Shown: piece after piece, positions 12,045-24,076 of the stretch
Numbering within the stretch: position 1 is the first letter of the stretch
Layout of the letters: each line of letters opens with the position of its first letter
DNA from: Protea cynaroides
Lineage: Eukaryota; Streptophyta; Magnoliopsida; Proteales; Proteaceae
Direction: 5' to 3'
Assembly (NCBI GenBank): GCA_028583415.1
Contig: CM053272.1
Coordinates: 72,085,439 to 72,149,438 of the forward strand
Length of the DNA stretch: 64,000 bases
Position numbers and translations under genes: made by a program
Notes under the pieces: model-generated
The model's database searches: none
The model's input: only the letters and a program-made list of their open reading frames with translations
What the model was told of the DNA's origin: nothing

Positions 12045-14389
12045 CGTCACACCCCAATTCTTGACTAACCAGTAGTGTAATGAATAGTCATATGAACCAA
12101 TGGTTCAAACCAGGATCTCATAAAGACCGTGCCAACAAAACCAAACCAAACACATTCTACAATTGTAATCAGAGAAAATAAATAAATAGAAGAAGTTTTT
12201 ATTAATAATGAACTGAGGTCTACCATGATAAATAAATATCTAAACCAGTTATCTCCAAATAAACTCAAAACATAAAGTAAATAATCTATTACACATTCTA
12301 AATCTTAAAATATAAAAAAACTATTCAAAAACACATTGGAAACACTCGAACGAAGAATCATGCGCTTCATCTACAACTTACACGTCCATCACCCCCACTT
12401 ATCCGTACAATGACTCATTCATGTAGTCCTCCACTGTGGTAATTACATCATCAACTAAAATATACGACATCGAGGGTTGAGCATACATCATGGCTTAGTG
12501 AGTAAACAAAACAATGTGCAAACATATGCATGTAGTCATATTCATATCTTTGGTCTGGTATAAGTTTACAAATGTGCTATGGTAAGGATAGTTTGTAACC
12601 ACACCTCCATACATGAGAGTGTGAGCAAGCCCAACAGATTACATCCCACTGTTGCCCCATATCACCATTACGAAATAGAGATAGAGCTAGAGTTCTTAGA
12701 TCACACACAACCAGAACCCCCCTGATACTCACCCATACCAATACGTATGCCCCTACTGGCGAGGGCTTGCAAACCGGGTTTGTAACTAACCAATCCTAAA
12801 TGTCATCTAGATGTATCCAAGGCCTTACCCCAGCATCCCTCAATATGCCCATAGAGATAGAGCTAAAGTCTAGCGGTCAGGCCAAAAACTACAGTACCGC
12901 ATCCTCCCCCTGATACCCTACGACATACTAGTTCCACTAAGGTAACAGCAATACGATGATGTCATTGTGAAGAATAGAATAGAGATAGGGCTCAAGTTTA
13001 GGGATCAAGCTGAACCACAATACCACGTCCTTCCACTGATACTCCATCCAATCCAACACATCAAACACATATACAAGCACATGCCTATTCCTAGCATCAT
13101 CATCATGTCGAATAAAAACAATAATATAATATGTATGAACAGATATATAACAAGTATTGGATGACATGTGAGATGCACAAACAATCATACAAGGCATGAC
13201 ATCATATCAGATAGTAAAAAATAAAAAGAAATGATAGCCTGTTATTAACCAATTGGTTTAGGTCTTGTTCTCTCACCTGTAAACGGTGTTTGATCTCCTT
13301 CCAAGCCTTGAAAGTTACTTTGAACCAATTGGGAACCTAAGAAATCTATGAATTTAAGTTGGGTTTGATTGTATCAAGTTACAGCAGTCGAAAATCAAAA
13401 TAGGTCCTTTGTTGGTTGACTGGTCGACTCTATGGTCTCACATATATGTCAACCACTCATTGTGTAGTTGACTCTGTGGTCATGCATCATGCAACCACTG
13501 ATGCGATCAGTCATCTCTAGAAAACTTCCCAAGGATCTGTGGTCGACTCACTGGTCGCACTATGGTCGACCACTGATGAAACCACACAAGATTTGGTAAA
13601 TTTTATCTTTCAGTTCGTATCTTTCCTGAGTCTATTTCTCGACTCAACAATAGGGTTCATCCTATGTCATTCTATGGCCATAATACTTATTTAATTTCTT
13701 CCTCTTTACCCAAACCATAGTATTACCATTACAAACCCCGACATAACGTTACCTAGGTTCCACCACAAATTGATCCAAACATTAACTTCCATTCAATTCC
13801 TAACCTAGTCTATTGCAGAGACAAGTATACTTACCATTGGCTTCTCTACGCAAGTAGCTGAGATCCGATAGCAATTTCCCTTCTGCAATACCTTCTCCTT
13901 CCTTCAAGCTCATTCCTTCTAGCTTCTCCTCCAAACTTCTCCTCTCTCTTTCTCTCTTAGTTTTAGGGTTAGAGATTGATCCAAAAGAGAGAGAGAGAGA
14001 GGATAGAGGAACATCCTCTATATAGAGAGAAAAACTCTCCATATAGAGTCCTTTCTTAATTAGGAAAGGGCTTTCCCAAGATTTGGGAAGTTTTCAAATC
14101 ACAGAGTCCTAACTAGGTTTGTGTGGTCGACTGTGTGGTAGCAGAATCCATCGACCACACAGTCCAAAAGTGTCGACCACATAAGTAAAATTGACTATTC
14201 TCACTTTGCAAATTGACTTGTCAACCATACAATTTTAGGTAGTCGACCACACAACAAAAATTTACTGTTTTTGGATAGATTCACTTACCTAGCCTTATGG
14301 CTCCTTCATATGGTTGGTTCACTTGAGGCCGGCTATGATGGGAAGACTTGGCATTATATGGTTAAACCCGATTAGTGGAGTGTCTTACA
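12045..14389 (-). repeat. 3' LTR of element G
   Basis: 2345 bp, from CGTCACACCCC (12045; expected TG mutated to CG) to GTGTCTTACA (14389). It contains the GTCGACCACAC-type word clusters (about 13408-13590 and 14125-14255), three AGAGATAGAGCT-type words near 12670, 12855 and 12975, and a minus-strand TATA region near 14020. The neighbouring 5' LTR is clearly the same family but differs at many sites, so the insertion is not recent. Confidence 0.9.
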
Positions 14390-14400
14390 ACTCCCCCCTT
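14390..14400 (-). other. Polypurine tract of G
   Basis: Minus strand reads AAGGGGGGAGT directly before the 3' LTR start TGTAAG, the expected plus-strand-synthesis primer position. Confidence 0.85.
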
Positions 14401-15800
14401 GAATGAATTTCGTCCTCAAAATTTATACATACTTTTCGAGTCGAATAGGTAAGGATATTGCTTTTGCATGGCATTTTCTTCTTCCCACATTATCTCTTCC
14501 ATCTTGGCTTCTTCAGATGACTTTGACATAATAGATGTTACGGTTGTGAAGGCGTTGAACCTTTCGACTGGTGACCTCAAATGGTACTACTTCGAATGTC
14601 AGGTCTTCAGTCAAATTAAATGGATCCGCTGTTAAAACATTTGTTGGATCTTTGATGTATGTCTTTAATAATAAGACATGAAATATATCATGTACACTAG
14701 ACATATATGGTGGTAGTGCTAGCTGATACGCTACCTTTCCATGTCTCGCCAAAACCTCATAAGGTTCAATGTATCTAGGGCACAACTTACCCTTCTTACC
14801 AAATCGCTTCAAATTGCGCATAGGTGATGTCTTCATAAATACTTTGTCGCCTACAGTAAATTCAAGGTCACGACATCGATTATCAGCATACTGTTTCTGA
14901 CAACTTTGAGCCATCTTAACTCTCTCCTTGATTATGTCCACTACTTGATAGGTTTCTTCAACAAACTCAAGTCCGACGATTCTTCGTTCTCCAACCTCAT
15001 TCCAGAATAAAGGAGTTCGACACTTTCTACCATACAATGCTTCATAGGGTGACATCTGTATAGTAGCTTGATAGCTATTGTTATAAGCAAACTCGATCAA
15101 TGGCAACTTCTCATCCCATGCTCCCTTAAAGTCAATGGCATAAGCACAGAGCATGTCTTCTAGAATCTGAATGGTTTGCTCTGATTTCCCGTCAGTCTGA
15201 GGGTAAAATATAGTACTGAACTTCAACGTTGTACCCATAGCCTTCTATAATCCTTTCCAAAACTTTGAGGTAAAGCATGGGTCTCTGTCAGATACTATAC
15301 TTCCAGATATACCATGTAATCAGACAATATTATCTACATATAGCTTGGCTATCTGCTCCAAGGTATACTGGGGTCACATAGCAATGAAACAAGCTATCTT
15401 TGTAAGTAAATCTACAATCACCCAGACCGCATCTACAGACTTTGGGGTCATTGGTAAACCTATAATGAAGTCCATAGTAATGCAGTCTCATTTCCAGGCT
15501 CGTTCAGGTAATAGCTGGGTAGGCCTACAAGTTTCTATCTTTCTACCTTTACCTATTGACAATTCAAACATTGGAATATGTATTTAGCCATGTCTATTTT
15601 CATTCCTCGCCACCAATATAATTTCTTCAGGTCATGGTACATTTTTGTACTTCCAGGATGTACAGATTAATGAGCGAAATGTGCTTCTGTCATTATCCTA
15701 TCTCTGAGGTCTAAGTCTTCACTTTCAGGGATACATAATCTTTCTTCGTATCTTAGTACCCCTTCTGTATTCAAGGTAAAATCAAGATTCAACTTGCCCT
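14401..15800 (-). pseudogene. G integrase and chromodomain remnant
   Basis: Minus-strand 3' end of pol. The zinc-binding part of integrase is near 15690-15560 (His residues, then QCLNCQ), with stops in it. From 15238 leftwards an open stretch of 241 codons covers the last third of the catalytic core (the TDG..EQTIQILEDML region with the third acidic residue) and the GPY/F-type segment (LCPRYIEPYEVLARHGKVAYQL). The chromodomain region starts as EVTSRKVQRLHNRNIYYVKV, then shifts frame near 14515; the rest (MEEI.WEEENA..KQYPYLF) is readable only in another frame. Between 15240 and 15560 the core is broken by stops. Integrase inserts the cDNA and the chromodomain steers it to chromatin; neither is functional here. 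Confidence 0.85.
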
Positions 15801-16480
15801 TTTTCAAGTCTTCTTGCACAGTCCTCAGGTAAAGATCCTGTAGGATTGCTGTCTTTACGTCCTCCGTCAGGTCAGGTAGAATATTTAATGTTATAAACTG
15901 GAGCATGAACTTATGGACAAGACCTTGTTCTACTAAGCCATCAAGAGATTCAATTTGGTATTTCTCTTTCTCCCAATCAAACACTGTGGATGTAAGTCTT
16001 AATGCAGTATTTGTGCTAGGTCCTTTGCCCAACTTCAATACCCCTTTTCTACTCAACTCATCCGCCATTACGTTAGCCTTTTTAGGATGATATTGAATAT
16101 CATAGTCATAATCCTTCAACAACTATAACCATCTTCTCTGTCTCATGTTCAACTCTTTCTGGTTAAAGAGATGAGTAAGACTCTTATGATCTGACTTAAT
16201 TTGGAATTTTTCTCCATACAGTTAATGTCTCAAAGTTTTAATTACATGAATCACCATTGTTAGTTTCAAGTCATGAGTAGGGTAGTTCTCCTCGTGTTCC
16301 TTCAATTTTCTTAAAGCATAAGCAATTACTTGTTCACCTTGTATCAGCACGTATCCTAGACCCAATTTAGAGGCATCAGTATACAGCGTAAATGGCTGCC
16401 CTGGTACCAGAATGGTCAAGATGGGCATCGATATCAACTTCAACTTCAAGGTCTAGAAGCACCTCTCACATTAATTAGAC
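15801..16480 (-). pseudogene. G RNase H and linker remnant
   Basis: RNase H (Ty3/gypsy type) reads from LYTDASKLGLGYVLIQGEQV (16395-16340 area) through YPTHDLKL and a stop near 16222 to KSDHKSLTHLFNQKELN. It continues as LLKDYDYDIQYHPKKANVMADELSR into the tether linking RNase H to integrase. At least two stops break the frame. This domain removes the RNA template during reverse transcription. Confidence 0.82.
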
Positions 16481-17290
16481 CAAATAAACTTCTCCCCTTT
16501 CCTGGTCAACTTGGTGAGAAGTACGGCGATTCTAGAGTAATCCCCTAAGAATCATCTGTAATAATCGACTAACCTCAGGAAACTTCTAATTTCAGTAATG
16601 TTCTTAAGCGCTTCCCACTTCACAATTGCTTCTATTTTGTTGGGGTCCACTTTAATTCCTTCTGAAGATACTACATGACCTAAGAACTGCACTTTGATCT
16701 GTTAGAACTCACATTTCTTGAATTTGGCATAAAGTTTCTCCCATCTCAGCTGTTGTAAGGCTACTCTCATATCCATCACATGAGTCGATTCATCCTTGGA
16801 ATAAATTAATATGTCACCTATGAAAACTATGACAGAATTGTCGAACATGTCATGGAATACTCGATTCATAAGCTCTATAAAAGACGCTGGTGCATTGGTT
16901 AATCCAAAAGACATAACCAAGAACTCATAATGTCCGTACCTGGTTCGAAAAGCTCTCTTTGGAATGTCACCATCCTTGATCTTCAACTGATGGTATCCTG
17001 ACCAAAGATCGATCTTGGAAAACACCTTCGCACTTGCAACTAATTGAATAAATCATCAATCTGAAGTAGTGGATATCGATTCTTAATCGTAAGCTTATTC
17101 AATTCCCAATAGTCTATATACAGTCGAACACTACTATCCTTCTTCTTGACGAATAATACTGGCACTCCACAACGCGATATAGTAGGCCAAATAAATCCCT
17201 TATCCAATAACTCCTACAGTTGAGTCTTCAGTTCCTTCAGTTAGGTAGGAGCCATCCCACAGGGTGCCTTAGACACCGGTGCCGACCCTC
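16481..17290 (-). pseudogene. G reverse transcriptase, catalytic motif altered
   Basis: The palm is readable from MFSKIDLWSGYHQLKIKDGD (17025) to KKCEF (16702): FRTRYGHYEFLVMSFGLTNAP and the motif-C region are present. Motif C reads VFIGDILIYS where family members have FIDDIL: GAT has become GGT at the first catalytic Asp of the pair, which should abolish polymerisation. The fingers region (17040-17290) is broken by stops and a frameshift. The thumb and connection (near 16480-16700) resemble FLGLAGYYR..V but contain stops. Confidence 0.88.
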
Positions 17291-17399
17291 GCAATAGGTT
17301 TATGACAAACTCAGTTGCCCGATCAGGTGGTAACCGGGGTAAGTCTTCTAAAAACACGTCTAAAAATTCCCGTACAACCTTAATTTCTTTCATCTGTGG

Positions 17400-17860
17400 T
17401 GCTTCCTTGGTAGTGTCCACCATAGATACCAAATATCCTACTCCACCCTTCTCGAGACATCTTTTCACCTTACGTTCAGAGAGGATAAGCTTCCGCTTAT
17501 GAGGAAGTTTGGTTCTGATGAAACCAAAATCTGCACTATCCTTGCATTTGAATATCTTCTTCTTAGCACAAAGTAGACTCGCAGAATGCTGGGATAACCA
17601 ATCCATTCCTAAGATGACCTCAAAGTCTGCCATCTCTATCTGCACTAGGTTTGCATCCAAGCTCCGTCCATTTATATGGACTAGGCATGGTCCATAACAT
17701 TCATCTAACACAACCCCTAATCCTAACAGTGATCTGACTAATAGCTTTAGATCTAAAGGTATGAGGGGCATGTTCATCTTCTTTCTGAAGGACATAGATA
17801 CAAAAGAATGGGTGGCCCCAGAGAACAAGAGGACTTTGATGGGTACACCGGCTACGATTA
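17400..17860 (-). pseudogene. G aspartic protease, catalytic Asp codon missing
   Basis: Retropepsin region, read from about 17850 leftwards. The active-site block is LLFSGATHSF where element A has LFDSGATHSF: the GAC codon for the catalytic Asp is cleanly absent. Downstream it keeps ADFEVILGMDWLSQHSA, the hallmark second half of plant gypsy proteases. It would cleave Gag-Pol if active; with no Asp it cannot. Confidence 0.85.
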
Positions 17861-17944
17861 CAATACCTATAGTTTTTACCTAGGTTTATTTTACATGCTC
17901 ATACAAGGTACTGTAATTAACAAAGGTTAGGTCATACCTGTAAC

Positions 17945-19293
17945 CACATCAGGTGATGCGACAGTGTCTTCAGAAGTCACGGCATAAAGCTTTCCTTACT
18001 GTAACTGCTTTTTAGGCTTAAGGCAGCTCCTTGCATAATGTCTCGTCTGATCACAGTTGTAGCACTTGATGTTAGTAGTCAACTACTCTGGTTGAGGTAG
18101 AACAGTTTTAGTAGGCGTAGCTGCACCATTATTATTATGTAGTCGAAATGGTTTTAAGGTCCTAGAATTCCCTCCATTATATGAGTTTTCGTTAGACCTC
18201 TTTAAACCATGATTCTGAGCAAAATAGCTTTCCTATTGGTTCGACTCTAGTACTCGAGCAATCTGTATAGCTTCATTTTAAATCCTCTTTTTCAATCCCA
18301 GTACATTCTCACAAATACTACCCCTTAGTCCCATGATGAACCGTCGAATCTTGGTATCCTTCTCTTGCATACTAGTAGGAACAAAGAAGAATAGCTCTTC
18401 ATAATGCTACTGGTAAGCGTCTACAGGCATCTGACCTTGATACAGGCTTAAAATTCCTTCCCCATCATATTTCTAAAACTCCTAGGAAAATTCTTCACAA
18501 AGAATGTTTCCTTAAAAAAATCCCAAGTCAGTAGAGGGTACTTGGTCAACAAACATCTGTGTATTGACATTCACCAATGGTTGGCATCTCCTTTCAGCAT
18601 GAAGGTTGCACACAATACCTTTTCTTCCTCTGATATAGTCATAATTAGGAAGTTCTTTTCCATTTCATCAATCTAGTGAGCCGACCATAATGGATCTAAT
18701 GGCTTGCCCATGAACTCCTTTGGTTTCATTTTCAGAAAGTGCTCTATTAGCCTAGAGTGCTCTAGTTGATTCTGTTCATAATATTCATACATAGGTGGCT
18801 GATACTGATAATTTCCTTGGTTGTCTTCTCCTTGCTGTACTTTGAGATTCTGCACTGGGGTGTGCTATACTAGAACCTACAGTGCTGTAGGTACCGCATT
18901 ATTTCTAATGGGTGCTATGGGCACAATATTATTGACCATCGGTGCTAAAGGTACAATACTGCTACCAATTGATATCGTGTTGGTCTGACCAGGAGGTGGT
19001 TGTGTAATGTTGGTAGCTGGAGTAGTCATACCCATGGTAGTTTGCATGGCCAATAGCATTTGTTGCTGTTCTTGCATCTACCAAGCCATGTTCATCACAA
19101 GTGTAGCCAAATCATCTGGCGGCCCTGGTAAGTTGGTCAGGTTAGCCTGATTGTTGACTCCTTATGGTGCAACATTCTGGTTTTCATTGATTCTAGTTTG
19201 CTCTTCAGGATTTTCGTTGGCATTTACCTCCGCATGTGGTGGTGGACGTGGGCTTGGGTTTTGTCCCCTTCGACCTCCTCTACGTCCAGCCAT
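17945..19293 (-). pseudogene. G gag remnant with CCHC knuckle
   Basis: Starts at ATG 19293-19291 (MAGRRGGRRGQNPSPRPP). It has a Gln/Met/Pro-rich region, the capsid block (HSRLIEHFLKMKPKEF, then FMLKGDANHWW) and one zinc knuckle CYNCDQTRHYARSC (CX2CX4HX4C) near 18027-18068. There are many stops, including TAG at 18675-18673 in the context AH*IDEM, exactly where element A also has TAG. Gag forms the virus-like particle that houses reverse transcription. Confidence 0.85.
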
Positions 19294-19594
19294 TTGAAAC
19301 TATCGACTGTGGTGGTGTCTGAAAAGCCAACAAATGTGAGACAAATACAATATATGGTAGTGTCATGTTAGTCCCACAATATATTGTTTCACCTTTACAT
19401 TATGTGCATTATATATATGTATTGTTTCATATTTACATTATGTGCATTATCTTCTTGCTTAATTTCTGCCTCAAACAACAATGTGCTTATGGTATGTTTT
19501 TATTACAGCTTTTATTTTATCTTAACTCTGTTCATCAACTCTCATGGTTGTATTCATGTTTGATAGGCAGAGCCTTAGAGCTCTAATACCAAGT
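19294..19594 (-). other. G untranslated leader
   Basis: 300 bp between gag and the LTR holding only the primer binding site. The antisense accessory ORF of elements A and L is absent. Confidence 0.7.
19580..19591 (-). other. Primer binding site of G
   Basis: Minus strand TGGTATTAGAGC, three bases inside the LTR; initiator-Met type with the same one-base change as element L. Confidence 0.85.
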
Positions 19595-21907
19595 TGTCAT
19601 TCCCTAATTCTTTACTAACCAATAGTGTGAGGAACTGTCATATGAATCAATAATTTGAACTAGGATCTCATAAAGACCGTGCAAATGAAACCAAACCAAA
19701 CACATTCCATAATTGTAATCAGAGATATAAATAAATAATGAAAGTCTTTATTAATAATAAACTATGATAAATAAATATCTAAACCAATTATCTCCAAATA
19801 AACTCAAAATATAAAGTAAATAATCAATTACATGTTCTAAATCTTAAAATATAAATAAATTATTCAAAAACACATTGGAAGCACTCGCATGAAGAATCAT
19901 GTGCATCCTCCACAGTTTACATGTCCATTGTCGCTACGTATCCGTACAATGCCTTGCTCATGTAGTCCTCCACTGTGGTACCTGCATCATAAACTAAAAT
20001 ATAGGACGTCGAGGGGTGAGCACATCATGGTTCAGTGAGCAAACAAAATAATATGCAAACATATGCATGTAGTCATATTCATATCTTTGGTCTGGTATAA
20101 GCTTGCAAAGGTGCTCTGGTAAGGATAGTTTATAACCACACCTCCATATACGAGAGTGTGAGCACGCCCAAAGGATCACACACCATTGTCGCCCTACATC
20201 ACCTACTACAAAATAAAGATAGAGCTAGAGTTCTCATATAACACACCGCTAGAACCCCCTGATACTCTGCCCGGACCAGCACGTATGCCCCTACTGGCGA
20301 GGGCTTGTAAACCGCGTTCGTAACTAATTAATCCTAAATGTCATCTAGATGTATCTAAGGCCTTACCCCAGTATCCCTCAATATATCCATAGAGATAGAG
20401 CTAGAGTCCGGCGGTCAGCCCAAAGACCAAAGTACTGCGTCCTCCCCTTGATACCCTACGACATACTAGTTTTGCTAAGGTAACAGTGATACGATGATGT
20501 CAATGCGAAGAATGGAATAGAGATATGGCTTGAGTCTGGTGGTCAGACTAAACCATAGTACCACATCCTCCCCCTAATACTCTATCCAATCCAACACATC
20601 AACCACATACACAAGCACATGTCTATTCCTAGCATCATCAACATGTCAAATAAGAATAGTAATAAAATATGCGTGAACAGATATATAACAAGTATTGGAT
20701 GACATGTAAGATGCACAAACAATCATGCAAGGCATGGCATCATATCAGTTAGCAGAAAATAAAAAGAAAGGATAGCTTGTTACTAAACAACTAGTTTAGG
20801 TCTTGTTCCCTCACCTGTAAACAATGTTTGATCTCCTTCTAAGCCTTGGAAGTTACTTTGAATGAATTGGAAACCTAAGAAATTTATGGATTCAAGTTAG
20901 GGAGCATTCGAAAATCAATACAGGTCCTTTATTGGTTGACTGGTCGACTCTGTGGTCTCACATATATGTCGACCACTCATTGTCTAGTCGACTCTGTGGT
21001 CGTGCATCATGCGACCACTAATGCAACCACACAACTCTGAAAAACTTCCAAGGATCTGTGGTGGACTCACTGGTTGCACTATGGTCGACCAATGATGCAA
21101 CCACATATGGTTTGGTAAATTTAATCTTTCAGTCCGTATCCTTCCTGAGTCGATTTCTTGGCTCAATAATAGGGTTCATCCTATGGTCATTTTATGGCCA
21201 TAATACTTGTTTAATTTCTTCCTCTTTGTCGAAACCATAGTATTACCATTACAAATCCGAATACAACATTACTTGAGTTCAACCACAAACTGATCTAAAC
21301 ATTAACTTTCATTTGATTCCTAACTTATTCCATTGTAGAGACAAGGATACTTACCGTTAGCTTTTCTACGCAAGTAGCTGAGATCCAACAGTAATTTTCC
21401 TTCTGCAAAACCTTCTCCTTCTTTCAAGCTCCTTCCTTATAGCTTCTCCTCCAAGATTTTCCTCTCTCTTTCTCTCTTATATTTAGGGTTGGAGATTGAT
21501 CCAAAAGAGTAAGAGAGGATATAGGGATGTCCTCTATATAGAGTGAAACTCACCATATAAAGTCCTTTCTCAATTAGGAAAGAGGTCTCCCAAGATTTGG
21601 AAAGTTTTCAAATCATAGAGTCCTAACTGGGTTTGTGTAGTCAACTGTGTGGTCATAGAATCCATCGTCCACACAATCTAAAAGTGTCGACCACATATGT
21701 AAAATTGAGTGGTCTCACTCTACAAATTGACTGGTCGACCACACAAGTTTAGGTAGTCGGCCACACAACTAAAGTTCACTATTTTTGGATTGATTCACTT
21801 ACCTAGCCTTGTAGCTCGTTCATACGGTTGGTCTACTCGAGCCGGCTATGATGGGAAGACATGATACGACACAATTAAACCCGGTTAGTGGAGTGTGAGT
21901 CTTACAT
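19595..21907 (-). repeat. 5' LTR of element G
   Basis: 2313 bp, plus-strand ends TGTCATTCCC and GAGTCTTACA. It is the partner of 12045-14389, with GTCGAC word clusters at about 20935-21110 and 21625-21765. Followed by the target duplication TAGTT. Confidence 0.92.
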
Positions 21908-21912
21908 AGTTA

Positions 21913-22190
21913 GTACGTAGCAAACCTTTTAGGGCACCCAATTAGTACCCAATTAGCTAGTGGGTGTACCTAATCAGCACCAAGTCAGCCCCTGAGTGTA
22001 TCCAATCAGTATCCAATCAATACCCATCCATGTCACTTAGTACCTCCCTTAGGTGTCATTTAAAGTGTCCACATGGCACTGAATAATTCCACTTCATCCC
22101 CCATGGCCTATGAGTGGTAAAAGAGAAGGGGAAAGGTGAGAGAATCAAGAGAGAATGAATAGAGGGGTTCAATGTCTAGCATAGGCCTAA
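21913..22190. other. Continuation of the repeat that hosts G
   Basis: Non-coding sequence resuming after G's target duplication. It contains loose ACCCAATTAG / ATCCAATCAGT repeats similar to those at 11930-12040, supporting continuity across the insertion. Confidence 0.55.
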
Positions 22191-22194
22191 TTCC

Positions 22195-22660
22195 ATAGTC
22201 TTTGGAGATGATGATCTTCCCCCAGAAGGTAAGAATCATACCACCCTTGAAACATTACTATTGGATGCCGGGGTAAGAGTATATTTCAAGTACTGATTGA
22301 CAATGGGTTGGCCCTAAATGTGTTCCCTTTTCCAACCATTAAGCATTTGGGATTTAGTGAATCTGAGCTCAAGCCTTCTGATATGACCATAAAGGCATAT
22401 GACAATTCTAGGAGGGTCATTTTGGGTGTGTTTACTGTTCCGATACAGGTTGGGCCTGCAAAGTTTCCGACTGAGTTTCAAGTTATTGATACCATCATCC
22501 TTAAGTGTACTTCTGGGCAAACCATGGATACACTTGGCAGACGCAGTGGCATCAAGTTTGCATCAGAAGGTTAAATTCCTCCATAATGGCACTACTATTA
22601 CAGTTTATGTAGACTCGACAGTTATAAATGTATTGGCAACAGGGTAGAAGGAACATGGAT
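22195..22660 (+). pseudogene. B aspartic protease, partial
   Basis: Begins inside the spacer before the protease (FGDDDLP) and runs through the active-site block DNGLALNVFPFP and HLGFSESELKPSDM to ILGVFTVPIQVG. A frameshift near 22495 moves the end (LLGKPWIHLADAVAS) into another frame. The residue after DNG is Leu, where related proteases have Ser or Thr; element D shares this. Confidence 0.75.
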
Positions 22661-23680
22661 AAAAGGAAGTCTGCCACAAGATATCAGTCTCGACGATTCC
22701 ACATTAGCAACATCATGGCAACCATAGAACCAAATCCCCCAAGTACTTCGTCAATTACTTAACATGTCTTATGGGCCTAAGTTCCAACCAATAGGGTGAT
22801 GTCAACATGTTATTTGTTTTGATCAATGAGTACATATTTGGATTGGGGTATGTTCCTACCGATCGAGATCTGAAACTGATAGAGGAGAAACAAAGGAGAG
22901 TCGATGATGCATTTCAGAGGCTCGAGAGGAGAAAATATAGGAGTAGCAGTAGGAGTCTAATAAAGGCAGCAGACAGGAGTCACAGAAGATGGCAACCACA
23001 AAAAACAGATGAACCGGTCTACCAGTCACAGTTTGGAGGTATATATGAGGATGAGCAGATCAACCCATACTTCAAGACTCTCAATGGATACTTTGTCAAA
23101 GAAGGAAAGGACATTACACTCTACGGATTCCCTGAACCATGGCTAGATAGAAACCTCCAAAGACAAGTACCTGATTTTGAAATATTCTTTGACTGTACAA
23201 TTGGCTGGATGGAGCTGGAAGAGATCAAGAGTCAGAGGCTGAGTGAGGAGCAGAAGTCAGAGACGAAGATAATCGACATCGGCAATCTGTTCGACGAGGA
23301 CCAAGTTCTAATGCTCACCAGAGACTATCAAGATCGAGATCCTGATGTGCAACCAATCATCCTCCCTATCAACGGAATGATCCCAAACTGATGTTGTCTA
23401 AATACCTTTGTTTACCTGAAAGGGTTGTCATGTAATCAGTATAGTATGGCCATGTCTGGGCCCGAAGTCTATAAGTTCTTAGGTAGGTTTGAGTCTTTTG
23501 ATAGCGTTGAGTCCCTTCCATTAGGAACATCCTCTTCTGTACCTCTGTTTCCAAGCATTAATAAATAAAGTTTTTCCAATTATACTACGTCTACTTCTTC
23601 TAATTCCTCTTCTTCTAACTTTAACTTTGATAATGATGAGAATGATGAACCACCTCTTGAAATCTTACAATCCATCAAAG
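22661..23680 (+). pseudogene. B protease-RT linker
   Basis: A 194-codon open stretch (22807-23391) encodes the poorly conserved Tat linker: an N-terminal LINEYIFGLGYVPTDRDLK block, basic/Gln-rich middle and NLFDEDQVLML near its end. The equivalent in element D is 60371-61020. No enzymatic motif is recognised. It ends in a stop, followed by about 290 bp resembling D's linker but without an open frame. Confidence 0.6.
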
Positions 23681-24076
23681 CCTTGGAAGAGGAAAAAGCC
23701 CAACCTGTTGGTAAAGACTTCAAGATGATCAATCTTGGCACAGAAGAGCTGCCACAAGAGATCAAGATTGGTATGACCTTGATAGAAGAAGAGACTGACC
23801 AGTTGATGAAGTTATTAAAGGAATTACAAGAGGTGTACGCATGGTCTTATGAAGATATGCCAGGCATAGATCCAGAAGTGGTCCAACACAAGATACCTCT
23901 AATTCCCAATGCAAAGCCACACAAGTAGAAGTTGAGACGGCTAAGGCCTAAATGGATTTTAAAAGTCAAAGAGGATATAATGAAACAGTTTGACGTTGGA
24001 TTCTTGGAAGTCTTGAAGTACCCATAATGGCTAACCAATGTGGTCATAGTACCTAAGAAGGATGGAAGGCTGAGAG
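23681..24076 (+). pseudogene. B reverse transcriptase, N-terminal part
   Basis: Reads AQPVGKDFKMINLG through LLKELQEVYAWSYEDMPGID and HKIPLIPNAKP to IVPKKDGRLR, the fingers of the RT, with stops near 23928 and 24027. It is cut at 24076 by element A; the first acidic motif region resumes at 35942. The 5 bases GAGAG at 24072-24076 are the target duplication. Confidence 0.85.

Larger units (their letters stand above)
12045..21907 (-). mobile_element. Complete chromovirus G (Tekay-like), dead copy
   Basis: A 9863-bp element flanked by the 5-bp direct repeat TAGTT (12040-12044 and 21908-21912), so both borders are secure. Order on the minus strand: 5' LTR 21907-19595, primer site, gag, PR, RT, RNase H, integrase, chromodomain remnant, purine tract, 3' LTR 14389-12045. 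It has no antisense accessory ORF: only 300 bp separate primer site and gag. Gag has many stops, the protease catalytic Asp codon is missing, and the RT catalytic motif is changed, so it cannot be autonomous. Confidence 0.92.
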
